Source: Tretioscincus oriximinensis (taxonomy: Eukaryota > Chordata > Lepidosauria > Squamata > Gymnophthalmidae). From it: a DNA stretch of 64,000 nt. Location: assembly GCA_022410635.1 (NCBI GenBank), contig JAJVDF010000869.1, positions 172,769 through 236,768 on the forward strand, written 5' to 3'. The notes beneath the pieces are model-generated. The model saw only the letters and a program-made list of their open reading frames with translations. It was not told where the DNA came from and ran no database searches. Both the position numbers and the translations under genes were made by a program. Below are positions 42,405 to 55,689 of the stretch, one piece after another. The first letter of the stretch is position 1. Each line of letters begins with the position of its first letter.

Positions 42405-43065
42405 TTCAATTCTGGTTTTACTGTGTTCAGTTCTGGTCACCACATCTCAAGAGAGACTTTGGAACTGGAGAAGGTGCAGAAAAGGGCAACAAAAATGATC
42501 AAGGGTCTGGAGCAGAATCCCTTATGAAGTCAGGCTGCAACGTCTGGGCCTCTTCAGCCTTGAAAGGAGACGTTTGAGGGGTGATCTGATTGAAGTGTAC
42601 AAAATCATGCATGGGATCGACAGGGTGAATAGAGAAAAAATGTTTTCTCTATCACACAACACAAGGACCAGAGGGCNCTCNTTNAAACTGTTGGGTAGAA
42701 AAGTGAGAACAGACAAAGGNAAGTATTTTTTCACCCAGAGGGTNNTCGGCCTGTGGAATTTACTTCCTGAAGAGGTAGTGGTAGCNAACAGCTTGGATAG
42801 TTTCAAGACAGGACTAGACAGGTTTATGGACACTAAGGGTATAAATGGATACTAAGATAGTTGTCTGGATGTNGCCTCCGGGATGGAGCCACAGGCAGGA
42901 CTCTTGAAATACCATTTGCAGGGAGTCANGAACAGGAGCATATTTTGCTTTCCTCTGTTCGGACTTCCCAGGTGCATCTGGTGGGCCTCTGTGTGACACA
43001 GAATGCTGGACCTGATGGGCTGNGGCCTGATCCAGGATGGCTCTTCTTATGTTCTTATGTTCAGA
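42405..43065 (+). repeat. CR1/L3 3' end, well preserved
   Basis: It runs from gttcagttctggtcaccaca through the readable frame [20 protein letters not shown] to WNLLPEEVVV, then the 3' UTR and terminal ctcttcttatgttcttatg. It contains many Ns. Confidence 0.85.
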
Positions 43066-43399
43066 GCGATTTAGATAGCAAACAGGCTACAGATTTTGCA
43101 CGCATTTATTTATTTATAGATTTAGATTCCACAAAGAAAGCCGCTTTCCTTTGCACAAGGGGAGAAAGGTGTTTGCTCTTTCTCCTCCTCCTCCTTCTCA
43201 GGCAAGGTTCCCTTCTGCGCTCCTGGATACCAAACGGGATACGTGGCAGACACGTGTACACGCGCATCGTGTGCCTTCAGAAGCAGGGACTCCAGGAAGG
43301 AGAAGTGCAGGGAAAGGGCTACTTTCCCCCCTCTTCCAAGAGCCTCCTGCAAGAGTCCGACATACCAGTTGAACATCCACCTGAGCTTCCCTGCCACAC

Positions 43400-43600
43400 T
43401 TAACATGGCAGTCCCAGTGGTTTCCACACTTCCGGTCCGAAGCGGAAGTATGGACCGTTACCATGGTGGCGACGCTGGGGCGAGTGGGAGACGTGAGCGT
43501 CGCGGGAAGGGCCGGCTTGGAAGTGGCCGGGGGGACGGACTGGCGTGAGCGAGTGAGTGAGGGGCGACGAACCGTGACGGGGAAGCCGAGCCGGGGGCGG

Positions 43601-43635
<35 letters not shown>

Positions 43636-43760
43636 GAGTTGAGAAACAGTGGGCGGTTGGGAGACGGGAACCCGGGAGAAACTTACGGGGTGGGGGTGGG
43701 GAGGGAAGTAAGTTTAGCACCTGGACTACAAGGCCCATCAGCCCTCGCAACTGCGCACGC
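43400..43760. promoter_or_regulatory. CpG-rich candidate bidirectional promoter
   Basis: TATA-less, CpG-dense block in a CpG-poor neighbourhood. Two ETS-type sites face each other (ACTTCCGGT at 43428-43436, GCGGAAGT at 43442-43449). An RFX X-box-like palindrome GTTACCATGGTGGC lies at 43457-43470. ACTACAAGGCCCATCA at 43725-43740 resembles the ZNF143/THAP11 site. A minus-strand donor CCCC|GTAAGT is at 43687-43682, and plus-strand GTGAGC donors occur near 43,545. The block could serve the unrecognised gene to the left, PPP1R16A to the right, or both. Confidence 0.6.
43602..43633. repeat. (GT)n microsatellite
   Basis: About 16 GT units inside the CpG-rich block. Confidence 0.92.
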
Positions 43761-43869
43761 GCAAGGGAGGATTATATGAGTCCAGCAGGGTGCAACGAGG
43801 CGTCTACTCAAAGGTTTGGATATCTCGGAATGAAGTTCTTCTGAACCAGCCTGTCCATTTGTACTATTC

Positions 43870-44215
43870 GCCGCTTCCCCTTCTTTTGTTGCTCTCTTTG
43901 TTGGCACGTAGAACTCTCCCTCCTCCCCTCCCTCCTTTCTCCTCCCTTCCTCTTGCCCCTCCCTCCCCTGCCCCCTTCTGTCCTCTGCTCCTTTCACCCC
44001 CTTTCAGGGTCCCTGCCATTGCTCCTTCTGCATCCCCTGTCCCCTCCTCTCCTCCCTTCTCTCCCCCTCCCTCCTTTACCATCCCTCCCCTGCTCCTCCT
44101 GTTTCCTTCCCCTGTGCTTTCCCCTCCCTCCTAACCTCCCCTTCCCCTTCCTTGCTATTCCTCCCTCTCTGCCCCTCCCTCAATCCCCTTCTCTCCCTCA
44201 CCTCTGCTCCCTGTA
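43870..44215. repeat. Polypyrimidine (CTCCC/CCTT) tract
   Basis: About 345 bases dominated by C and T on the plus strand with few interruptions, just right of the CpG-rich block. Confidence 0.88.
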
Positions 44216-44284
44216 CCCTTCCGCAGACCAATGGCCCACTGGCTGAAAAACCATTTGCCTTTGCCTGTTTTAACTGTTCTGACC

Positions 44285-44460
44285 ACCTAATTCATGGAAT
44301 GCCCCCTGGTCCCAGTGTTGTGTGATAGAGAAAATAATTTTTCTCTACTCACCTTCTCCATCCCCTGCACAATTTCACACACTTCAATCAGATCTCCTCT
44401 TAAATATCAACTTTCAAGGCCAAAGGGACCCAGACGTTGCAGCCCGATTTGGGAATGGAG
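44285..44460 (-). repeat. CR1/L3 3' fragment
   Basis: aatgccccctggtcccagtg, ttcaatcagatctcctctta and acccagacgttgcagcccga match the minus-strand module. Confidence 0.75.
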
Positions 44461-45250
44461 TTTGCAAACAACCTTAAGGTGTGATTATACCGATTTGATC
44501 GCTAGCATAAAGCATCCGAAAGAAAAGTGCAAATCCATCCCTTATCTTGTCTAGACACAAATGTGTATTCTGTATATTTTCTTGTTTCTTCTCCAGGGCT
44601 GTTGTTCCAGAGGATGTGGTCCTAATCCTAGTAAATAGATTACCTCTGGTTAAATTTTGCCATAATTTTCAAAAGCAATTTTCAGTTCAACATCTCCTGT
44701 TCTTTTGAAAATTCACTTTTTCTCCCAAGTTCTTCAGTGCTTGATTTAAAGAAAAAATAAATGCTGTTCATATTTTATTGCTATTCCTTTATTTTGTACA
44801 TCACTTCAGGGTTTTTTTAAGCCAATAAATAAACTGGATAGTGAGGGCAACAGGATTCCTCTCAGTCTCAGGTTTCAGGTCATTGGGTAACTTTAGCAGC
44901 ATATTCTGGACCCAAAGTGCTTGATAGGCTGTGTGCAAATCATGAAAGTGGTGTTGTGTTGGAGTCACGACTCAGTATTAATCCAGAAGTGCCAGAATTC
45001 ATTTATGGTGTCCCCTCTTTAACACTAGGGGCAGGCACTGGATAAGTGACTTAGCAGAAGGTTGAGCCCAGTAGCAGGATTGGGCATAGAGTTCTAGATG
45101 TGGTCTGTCCAAGGTAGAGAGAAATAATTACCTTGTGTGATCTAGCCTCTCTGCTCCTCTTAATCCATCCCAGGACTGTTTGCCAGCCTGGTGCAGTGGC
45201 TTGAGTGTCATACACTCTGGAAGTCTCCCAGTGCAATTCTGCCCTCCTCC
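44461..45250. other. No gene seen
   Basis: AT-rich, mostly unique sequence. A piece of chicken-type CR1 may lie near 45,080-45,190. Confidence 0.4.
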
Positions 45251-45254
45251 ACAA

Positions 45255-45890
45255 AAGCCAGCTGAATGACATAAGAAGAGTACTGAATCGGGCCAGAGCC
45301 CATCTAGTCCAGCTTTCTCTCCCACACAGAGGCCCACCAGATATATCTGGATAGTCTGAACAGAAGAAGGCAAAATATGCACCTGTTCATGACCTCCTAG
45401 TACCCATTTATACCTTTGTTGTCCATAAACCTGTCTAGTCCTGTCTTGAAGCTATCCAAGCTGTTAACTACCACCACCTCTTCAGTAAGTAAATTCCACG
45501 GGCCGATGACCCTCTGGGTGAAAAATTACTTCTCTTTGTTTGTTCTCACTTTTCTGCCTATCAGTTTCAAGGAATGCCCTCTGGTCCTAGTGTTGTGTGA
45601 GAGAGAAAACATTTTTTCTCTATTCACCCTGTCGATCCCATGCATGATTTTATACACTTCGATCAGATCACCCCTCAAACGTCGTCTTTTGAAGCTGAAG
45701 AGGCCCAAATGTTGCAGCCTGATTTCATAAGGGAGGTGCTCCAGCCCCTTGACCATTCTTGTTGCCCTTTTCTGCACCTTCTCTAGTTCCACAATATTCN
45801 TCTTGAGATGTGGTGACCAGAACTGAACACATTATTCCAAATGTGGCCTCACCATAGATTTATAAAGAGGCAAAAAAAATACTTGCTGAC
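45255..45890 (-). repeat. CR1/L3 3' end, well preserved
   Basis: It reads backwards from ataagaagagtactgaatcg to ctcaccatagatttataaag. The minus-strand frame encodes LEKVQKRATRMVKGLEHLPY and [17 protein letters not shown]. Confidence 0.85.
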
Positions 45891-45894
45891 TTGG

Positions 45895-46135
45895 GCTAGT
45901 CACAGTTCTTCAGAGCTCTCTCAACACCACCTATTTCACAAAATGTCTGTTGTGAAGAGAAGGACAGAAGGTTACGGAAGCTGCTTTGATTACTTTCAGG
46001 TTAAGAAAAGCGGCATATAAAAAGCTACTTCCCACTTTTTTCTGCTTGAGATACCCAGATGCAATTGGTGGGCCATTACGTGAGACAAAAGGCTGGACTA
46101 GATAGGCTATGGCCCAACTCAGAAGGGCTTCTCTT
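45895..46135. repeat. SINE body followed by CR1 3' end
   Basis: 45,895-46,025 matches the SINE body (ctgttgtgaagagaaggaca). 46,030-46,140 is a plus-strand CR1/L3 end. Confidence 0.6.
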
Positions 46136-46139
46136 AGGT

Positions 46140-47270
46140 TCTGTAGCATGACCTTCTGTAGACAAGTGAACTTCTACAGTGCACTTATACATCTGGCCTG
46201 ATCCAGACAGAGTTCTTGAAAGCAGAGATACTTCCTCCTTGATGGACCAAGGAGGCTGGATTCCTGAAATGTTCTTTGCAGGCATGGAGAACAAATGAAG
46301 CTTTTACTTTTCTCTTTTGCTTGAGATGCTCAGGGGCAATTGGTGACCCATGGTATGTGATAGGATGCTGAACTAGGTGGGCTGTGGCCCCATTCTGCAG
46401 GCCTCCTTTTATGACCTGCTATCCACGTGCTAGTGGATGGCAGGCCCCAATTGGGTCCAGTGAATGAGCAACTAGGTGAGGCAGAATGTTGCCTATGGGG
46501 ACTGCGGCCCCATTCAGCAGGCCTCCTCTTATGCTCTTGTGTTCTTACCTTCTACAGTGCAAAACCACGGAAGATTGGGTTGTCACCTGTGGACACCTCT
46601 TGGTTGGACAAACTTTAACACCAATTAATCTCCTGTTGTAGTAATTGCAGTAATTCTATTCTTGTCTTACAAGTCAGCTTTTGTTTGCCACTTGAAAGAA
46701 ATCCTAGAGGACATTTCTTTTTTGCTGGTAGAAATTCCTTTGCTGAAAGGGCTGCGCCTGGCTCCTTTCCTCTTGGGGGGGGAAAGCCTTGTCCTCTCCN
46801 CAAACCACCTCCTTGAAGGCTTGATGGCAATTGATGGGTATTGTGCTGAGCAGCTTCTAATGCTGTAAATATTTCATACACCAGCGGCCTTTCCACTCTG
46901 ACCTAGATCAGTGGCTCAGTGCGTTCCATTACCAGGTACACACTGAATTCCTGGTTCTGGAGCAGAGATTCTTGGGGGGTGGGGGAGCGGTCCTTGTCTA
47001 CTTGTGTCTATGGATCAGAAAGAAGCAGCGGATGCCAGAAAAAGCTTTTTCTGTGGCTGAGAGAGCTGCTTGGCTGGATTTGCACTGAGCCTTTTTCTGG
47101 GCTATATTTTGGAATAAGGCCTGGGGCAGACACAGTTTTTTAGAACTCTCTCAGCCCCACCTGCTTCACAGGATGTCTGTTGTGGAGAATGCAACAGAAG
47201 TATTGGTAAAAGGGCGTTATAAATACAATAAACACTTTATTATTGTTGTTGTTATCAGTTCTATCAGACA
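46140..47270. other. Probable intron, mostly unique
   Basis: CR1-like pieces lie at 46,315-46,420 and 46,440-46,540. 46,560-47,080 shows no repeat signature and no convincing exon. Confidence 0.4.
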
Positions 47271-48425
47271 TAATAGATGCCTACAGATGACTGAAGATCT
47301 GCCATAGAGCAGAAAGATTAGCCTTGTTCCCTTTGGCATATGGAGGGGCTGGAAGTAACGGGATGCAACTGTAAGGAAGGAGTACAGATGAGATGTCAGA
47401 TTTTTTTTTTCTGACAGTAAGGGTGGCCACCCAGTGGAATAGCCTGTCACAGAAGGTGATGAGTTCTCCTTTTGTGGAGGTCTTCAAACAGAGACTGGGC
47501 TGCCATTGGTGTGGGATGCTTTTGAGAATCCTGCATTGGGTAGGAAATTGGACTGATGACCTTGGAGGTTCCTTCCAATCCTATGATTCTATAATTCTAT
47601 AAAAGTTCTGCAAAGAGATGCAATGCTGCAAAATCACCTGTTACCCCTGGAGGGAGACAATGGGCTGCTAGCTTTGTCAGTTGTGTTAATGCACTTAGAA
47701 TCATGGAATCAAAGGGTTGAAAGGACAACACAAAGATTAAGGGGCTAAAAGAAAATCCCTTATGAAATCTGGCTGCAACATCTGGGCCTCTTCAGCCTCG
47801 AAAGACTGCATTTAAGAAGTGATCTGATTGAAGTGTATAATAGCATACATGGAGTGGATAAAGTGAATAGAGAAAAAACATTTTCGCCATCACACATCAC
47901 CAGGACTACAGGTCCCACTCTGAAGCTGATGGGAAGGAGACTTAAGACAGAAAAGAGAACGTATGGTATTTTTTCACCCAGAGGATCATTCTCTTCCAGA
48001 AGAGGTAGTGGTAGCAGAAGCCTAGATAGCTTTAAGACGGGATGAGACAAATTCATTGAAGCCAAGTACATTTAAGGCTTCTAGGATGGATCTCTTGATC
48101 CTGCCTCTGGGATGGAGCGATAGGCAGGAGTCCTGTAATGCCATTTGCAGGGAATGGGGAGCAGGTGAATCTTTTGCCTCCTTCCTCTGCAGGTGATGCC
48201 CAGGAGCAATAGGTGGGTCAGTGTGGANTATGGCAGGCCCCATCTGGTTCATCCACATGCCAGTATAGCATGTGGATAGCAAGTTCCTATTCCAGATGTT
48301 GGTAACAAGTGTTGGTTTTGCCTGCTCCTACTGCTTGAGATGCCCAAGGACAACTGGTGGGCCACTGGATGAGGAAGAATACTGGACTAGATGGGCTGTG
48401 GCCCCATTCCACAAAACTTTTCTTA
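47270..48425 (+). repeat. CR1 fragments, both lineages
   Basis: 47,270-47,605 is chicken-type CR1 ending tatgattctataattctata. 47,735-48,225 is CR1/L3 (tgatctgattgaagtgtata, cccagaggatcattctcttc). 48,225-48,425 adds a MITE arm and a second CR1/L3 end. Confidence 0.75.
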
Positions 48426-48854
48426 GATTCCTATGTCTAGGGAGCCATTATAGACTCTGGCAGCCCCCAATTGGCTCATCCACATGCCAGTATAGGCTAT
48501 GGCAGGCCCCCAGGGAAGGTGTTCTGTATTTTAAAGGGAGAGAGTACTGGTGCTTAGACCAGCTACGCCCATTCCTGCAAAATTCTTTGCATTCTTCATT
48601 CCAGCAGGCCTCCGGGGAGTTCCTGTGCACCTCAGGCGTAGGACTGACAGCTGAGGTGTATCAGGAGAGCAAATGGGAGGTGTGGAGGTGGCAGCGGGTT
48701 TCTTGCTGATATCAGTTTCGTTGGAGAGCCAGGAGATCAGCACCTGCCCTTGCTAGCCAGGCTTTTCTATCCAGGAAGACCTGCTGCCTTCTTTGGGAAA
48801 AGCTCCTGGTAGAAGAATCATGGAAAATTAGGACAAAAATATGGGGTGTTTTAA

Positions 48855-49745
48855 GGGAACCATAAACCATAGAGTTGGAAGAGACCTCCAGGATCATGGG
48901 GTCCAATCACCTGGTCCACGCTGGATTCACTAAACTGCCCCAGGCTACAGATGATTGTCCAGCCTCCGTTTGAGAACGTCCATCGAAGGAGAACTCACCA
49001 GGTCCTGTAGCAGCAACCTATTCTGCAGGTTTGATCACCCTTCCTGTCAGGAAGTTTTTTCTGATAACTCATCTGTCTCTCCTCCCTTGTAGTTTTCCCC
49101 TGTTGCTTCTAGTCCTTCCATGTGCCAATGGGGACAAAGCTGGTCCCTCTGCTCTGTGGCGGCCCTTCTGATATTCCTATCAGGTCTCTTCTCCAATTGC
49201 TCTTTTTGCAGACTGAATATCTTTAAGCCTCTAACAATTCCTCATAGGACCACTCGCCATTCTTCTAACTCTCCTTTGAACTTGCTCCAATTTGTCAGTG
49301 TCCTTTATAAATTGTTGGATCCATAACCCAGAATCTAGATGTGATCTGACTAGGGCACACTAGACAGGGACTAATGACTTGGCATGATCTAATGACTTGG
49401 CATGATCTAGAGTCTGTGCTCCTCTTAATACACTCCAAGACTGTGTTTGCCATTTTTGCAGCTCCTTCACACTACTGATTCAAGTTTAGTGTGTAATCCA
49501 CCAATACACCCAGGAGCTTTCCCCATGTGATCCACCCAATCCACCCAGGACCATTTCCCATTTTGTATCTGTTTTTTAGAATTTTTACCTAGATGGACAA
49601 TCATGCATTCTTTCCTGTTAAAATTTTACACTGTTACATTTTTAAATTGCTCTATTTTAATCTGTTTTATAATTTTTTATTGTGATCCTTCCTGAGACTT
49701 TTGGGTATAGGATGGGATTTAAATGTAAATAAATAAATATCCTTC
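48855..49745 (-). repeat. CR1 LINE fragment (chicken-like lineage)
   Basis: It starts catagagttggaagagacct and continues through gatgattgtccagcctccgt to the reverse-transcriptase remnant cttaatacactccaagactg. An L2-like tail is inserted near 49,620-49,740. Confidence 0.75.
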
Positions 49746-50355
49746 TTCAAGCTTACCTGGATCTTTCTGAATCCTCTCCCCCAGTGTAAGCTACCCCTCC
49801 ATCCTTGCTTGACATGAGCAGCTATTTATGACCACTCTAAAGGCACCAGCTTTTTTTCCTGTCACTTTTCCCCAGAGGTTACAGGTTTGAATTACTTGCC
49901 TGTTATGAAAAGTGAGTTGCCTGGTCCCAAGACTCTCTTTCTGGGATGTCTGTTGTGGTTNCTTTGCTTGCACACAGCAGAGCTGGAGGACAGGCCTGCC
50001 AAACGGTTGTGCCTCACTCCTCCTTTGCGTTCGCTGCCACAGGAATTGGGCAGGACTCTGGATGTGTCTGTTGATGGGAACCATAATCTCTGTGAGCAAC
50101 AGTGAGGCTTGGGCAGTCTTTGTTTGCAGTGTGCAATGCTTAGCCAGGCTTAGCTGTGGTTAAAGTCAAAATTAAGCTTTGGAACGCTGCAGCCACATTT
50201 CGCCTTGCAGAGGAATGTCTTCAACGGGGGACGTGCGATTTAGGAGAAAGCTGTTTGCATTCTTGTGCTCTCTGACGAGGATTTGGGTGCTGTAGAAATT
50301 CTTGTAGTTGGGTGACTTTCCCTGTAAAAGTAGCCATTTTAATCTGGAGACAGAT
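49746..50355. other. Mostly unique segment with a short open frame
   Basis: A plus-strand frame at 49,887-50,105 reads through AELEDRPAKRLCLTPPLRSL. It is bounded by acceptor-like ccccag and ends in a stop, but has no clear family. It may be chance. Confidence 0.25.
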
Positions 50356-50359
50356 TTTC

Positions 50360-51695
50360 TAGCAAGGAGGTCTCATCTTGTAAGTACCTTTGAGGCTAAT
50401 AAGAAAACGGTAGACAGCATGAACTTCCATAGACAAGTCTACTTCTTCTGTTGCTGTGGCATATAAAACTGCCCAGGGAGACACATTTATAGGATACTGT
50501 AAGTGTCCCATAATACCAGGAAACAACACTAGAAGCAGGGGCTGGTCCTTGAAACTGATGGGAAGAAGGGTTAGGACAGGCAAGGCAAAGTTTTTTTCCC
50601 CCCAGAGGGTCATTGGTCTCTTGATGCTGCCTCCGGGATGGAGCAGCAGGCAGGATTCCTGAAGTACCATTTGCAGGGAGTTGAGAACATGTGTGGGTTT
50701 TGCCTTCTTCTGCTTTGGACTATCCAGGTGCAATTGGTGGCCCAGAGTAGACTACGACAGCCTCTATTTGGGTAATCCACATGCCAGTGTAGGCAACATA
50801 GGACTTGCAATCTATATGCTAGTGTAGGCTATGGCAGGCCCCTAACATATAGATTGCAAGTCCCTATTCCAAGAGTTGAGGAGAGGTGAGGACTTTGCCT
50901 TCTGCTTGAGATGCCCGGGGCAGTTGGTGGGCCACTGTGTGGGACAGAATGCTGGACTAGATGGGCTCTGGCCCCATTTAGCAGGGCTCCTCTTAAGTTA
51001 TGATGTTCTTGTAGCAAGTTGGGTGTCTGAATAGCAGTAAAAATGCAAATGAAGGTGGAAATTTTGAGTCAAGTGTAATACAAGGGAAGTCCAGAATATC
51101 TAGCCAGGGAGTCTCAAAGCACCTTAGAGACTAACAAGAAAAAGGCAGGCAGCACGAGCTTCTCTAGACAAGACAGCTTCTTTCGATACATCTGAAGAAG
51201 GTCAAGAAGAAGAATGGCATCCTGAGCTTTCTTAGGCAAGTCTGCTTCTTCAGAGGCTCTNTTGACTTGTCTATGAAAGCTCATGCTGCCTACCTTTTTC
51301 TTGTTAGTGCCTAAGATATTGCAAGATGAGACTCCCTTACAGATGAGACTCTCTGGGTAAAAAAAAAAATCCCCTTGTCTGTCCTCGCTTTTCTGCCCAT
51401 CAGTTTCAAGGATTGCCCCCTGGTCCTAGTGTTGTGTAATGGAGAAAATCATTTTCCTCTATTGACCTTATCCACACCACATGTGATTTTCTATCCTTTG
51501 ATTGGATTCCCACTTAAATGCCATCTCTCAAGGCTGAAGAGACTCAGATGCTGCAACCTGATTTCATAAGGGAGGTGCTTCAGTGCTTGGATCATTCATG
51601 TTGCCCTTTTTTGCACCTTCTCCAGTTCCACTATATCTTTTCTAAGGTGTGGTGACTAGAAGTGTACACAGCATTCCAAATGTGGAATAATTATA
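50360..51695. repeat. CR1/L3 and foldback fragments
   Basis: Foldback arms lie at 50,370-50,450 and 51,085-51,335. Plus-strand CR1/L3 is at 50,520-51,015 with MITE arms near 50,745-50,865, and minus-strand CR1/L3 at 51,340-51,690. Confidence 0.65.
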
Positions 51696-52029
51696 ATGAC
51701 ACAGATCATTGATGGGTGTGTCCTGGCCCCAATACGAGGTTGCTTTATGACCTGCACAAATTGCTTGACATGGGCAGATAAGAGCANGAAGCACTTTAGA
51801 TATGGAATTTGCACAGATATTGCGTGAAAACTCTGTGTCCTGGGGTGCAAAGGGCAAAAAATCAGTATCCTTCTCTTCTTGCTTCCTATTTTCTCCCTTA
51901 AGTGGATCCATGTGTGTTTAGGGGGCCTGAATACATTTCCAATTGCTGGTGTGTTTGCGGATATCAAGTCACCTTAAGGAGTTGGCCTGAGGAATGTTTT
52001 CTGAATATGCTTGGAAGGAGCGTAAGAAA

Positions 52030-52600
52030 TATGGAATTTACTTCCAGAAGAGGTGGTGGTAGCTAGCAGCCTGGATAGCTTTAGGACAGGATTAGAGAAG
52101 CTCAGGGAAGCCAAGGTTATCAATGGGATCTATTGATACTGCCTCTGGCATTTTCCAGGGAGTCGTGAATAGGTGAGGGATTTGTTGCCTTTCTGCCCAG
52201 GTACAATTGGTGGGCCAGTGCAGACTATGGCACAGCCTGTTTGACTCATCCACATGCCAGTGTAGAATATGACAAGCCCTATTCAGGGTCTGCCATTGTC
52301 TGCACTAGCATGTGGATAGGAAGTCCCTATTCCAAGAGTTGAGAACAGTTGAGGGTTTTGCCTTCTGCTTGAGATACCCAGGGGCAATGGGTGGGCCACT
52401 GGGTGAGACAGAAAGTTAGACTAGATGGGCTTTGGTCTCATTCAGCAGGGTTCCTCTTGTGGAAAAAAGGAAAGAAGGCAGAAGGGAAGGAAGGTTTCTC
52501 TTCTCCTTCTGCTTCAGAAGGCCCAGGGGCAATTTGTGGCTCAATGGGTGAGGCAGAAGGCTGTTCTGGACCCATACAGCTTGACTCCTCTTATGTTCTT
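52030..52600 (+). repeat. CR1/L3 3' ends
   Basis: gaatttacttccagaagagg through ttgactcatccacatgccag to two successive ends with cagggttcctcttgtgg and gactcctcttatgttctta. Confidence 0.7.
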
Positions 52601-52779
52601 ATATTTGGGGACGTGCAGGAAGGAGAGAAAGAACCTTTGAGTTGCTGTTGGCAAAGCACCGAGTAATTTGCTCCAACACGGATTGTAGGTTAATCCTGGA
52701 TTACATCCAGGGCAGAACCGGTGAGTGCAAGGCGGGGAGAAGGGCTGAGTTTTGGCTAGGTGAGCCAGCAGCTGCCTGT

Positions 52780-53200
52780 TCTCTGTCCTGATTGGCTTCT
52801 TGCTCTTTCCTTGCAGGCTTCCCAGCTCGTGCTTGGCGGGAGGCGGCCAGAAGCTCACCCCAGCGCCTGAGTGGCAGCGTGATCGGCTGGGGAGGAGCCG
52901 GCAACTCGGTCATCCAGCCTGCCTGGCCAGCAAGTTCATTCAGCCGTGTTCTTGAGTCGCTGGGGAGGGAGAAAGAACGAGAGGGACAGCCAGGAAGGAG
53001 AGAAGGAGGACGGGCAAGGCAGCCTTGCTTGGCAAANGGTTTGGGAGCCCGCCAAGCACAACTCCTTCAGCGGAGAAGAAGATGAGGAGGGGAAACCACC
53101 CGTGTTGCCGCCCCGTCCTCGGAGGTTCGCCCTGTGCGGGTGAGCGGCCAGAGGGAAGGAGCTCCTGCTAGGATTGGTTCCTATAGGCTTGGCAAGATGA
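52780..53200 (+). promoter_or_regulatory. CpG-rich candidate promoter or leader exon of PPP1R16A
   Basis: Unique sequence with raised CpG content (gtgatcggctggggaggagc, gttgccgccccgtcctcgga). A donor-like CTGTGCGG|GTGAGC lies near 53,140. It is about 0.9 kb before the coding exon on the same strand. Confidence 0.45.
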
Positions 53201-54076
53201 AGAAGCCGCGTTTCGTCGGGCTGCCTGCTTGGGCCTGCTGATAAGCCTAACAGGACGACTCCGCTGGGGTTTGTTTGGCCCAGGCACCTTTCAGCACCTT
53301 GCCAGAGCACTTTGGCACGACACGGTTGGCCAGCCCTTACCCCCTGCCAACGTGGATTGGCTTGTGCGGTTAGAGGGTTATTCTCTGGATGACAAGACCT
53401 GTGATGAGCTGGCTAGGAGTCAGGCACTCACAGGGTGCGTCGGGCCTTTGGCCGTGCGCTGCCAGTGCACCTTGAGCCGGAAACCCACAGAGCCCGAGAC
53501 TTGCACCCGGGAAACCTTGTCTCCGTGCCCACGTTGGCATCACAAAATGTAAAGAAGGGTGGATTTGTTCTTTAGAATCACTTGCAATAGGGTTGGATTG
53601 AAGGAGCCATGCTGTGGGCAAAGGCTCCGCAAGGCTTCGGGTTTCTCTCCTGTCTTCTCAGCATTCTGAGGTGGTTTCTGTAGAGGATCGAAATCTGCAC
53701 AGCAAGGATTGTGTCATCTTTTGTTCCTTGCCTTTTGGAGAACAAAGCCAGGATTACAGCCTCCAGTCGTGCTCCTTGCCTGTTCAAGAGGCTTTCCATT
53801 CTGATGTTTTAGGGCCACCAGAGTCAGCTTGCTGCCCACCCAAGGTGTTGGGAAGCAGCCATGGAGCTCAGCCCTTCTGCTCAGAAAACGATGAGCCACA
53901 CTGGCAGTTAGGGCAGCAATAAGGAGTCACAGGCTTTTTGCCCCAAGTGTCCCCAAAGATGTGCTGCTGATGCTTGGTTGGGGGCCAGGATCCCTCGAGT
54001 GCCTCCTATCTGCTCCAACCCTTTTGGGATTCCCCCTGAGCTTGTGAGACAGGTGTGTGGATGATCCGGATCCAGC
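53200..54076 (+). other. PPP1R16A 5' UTR or upstream intron
   Basis: Unique, repeat-free sequence up to the ATG. The leader acceptor cannot be fixed by eye; ccaagtgtccccaaag near 53,958 is one candidate. Confidence 0.45.
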
Positions 54077-54830
<754 letters not shown>

Positions 54831-55680
54831 TCCGGTCATGGCATTCCCACGTTGAGAGCTGGGTGAAGGATCTCTGGCCTTCTCACGTATCCATTAATAA
54901 AAGCAGAAATGGAGAATTAACATTTTGAAACAAGATCTGAAGCTGGAGATGAAAAAGGCCAGGTTTGAATTGTGTGGGCAGTTAAAATGTCTTGGAATAA
55001 GTCCCTGGCATCTGCCTGCCAGCACAGATTGTGGCCCTGTCCACACTGGCCTTTATCCAAGGATATACCTTGGAATGTAGGTTTGCCACTTGCATGCTAG
55101 GCAGACTATGGCAGGCCCCTTGAAGGTTTTAAGGTGAGGACTGAATAAAGGGTTTAGCTATGAGAAAGTCCAATGTATGTCATGAATTTGGATAATCCCA
55201 CATATTTTCCATGTGTTATGAGTAGCATATCAGTCACAAGTTTCTTCCGATCCTGGGGGCACAAAGACCACTCAGGAACTCCTGATGGGACTTGAACTAC
55301 ATTACTAGTTCAAGAATTCAATGGAGTAGCTGGGTTAGCCTAACTCAGAATTTCTAGCAAAGGCATCTCTGTTGCAAGGGTCCCTCTTTGATGCTGATGG
55401 ACAGAAAAGTTAGGATGGACCAGGGAAACTTTTTTTTAATCCAGCTGGCATTCTGGATAGCTTTAAGACAGGATGAGATAAGTTCATGGAAGNCACTATG
55501 GTGGGTCTCGATCCTGCCTCTGGGATGGAGCAACAGGCAGGATTCCTGAAGTGCCATTTACAGGAAGTGGAGATCAGTGAGGGTTTTGCCTCCTCCTGCT
55601 TGAAATGCCCAGGGGCAAATGGTGGATCACTGGGGGATACAGAGTGTCTTGTCCACAAAACTCCTGCTGCCCACCTTTTT
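54831..55680. other. PPP1R16A intron with MITE and CR1 pieces
   Basis: A half copy of the palindromic MITE lies at 55,030-55,120 (gtggccctgtccacactggc). Foldback and CR1/L3 3' fragments are at 55,310-55,680. Confidence 0.5.
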
Positions 55681-55689
55681 CTTGTTAGG

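Noticed and set aside
49887..50105. Possible exon in unique sequence
   Set aside because: Flanking splice-like sites are weak, the residues match no family I know, and the frame is short.
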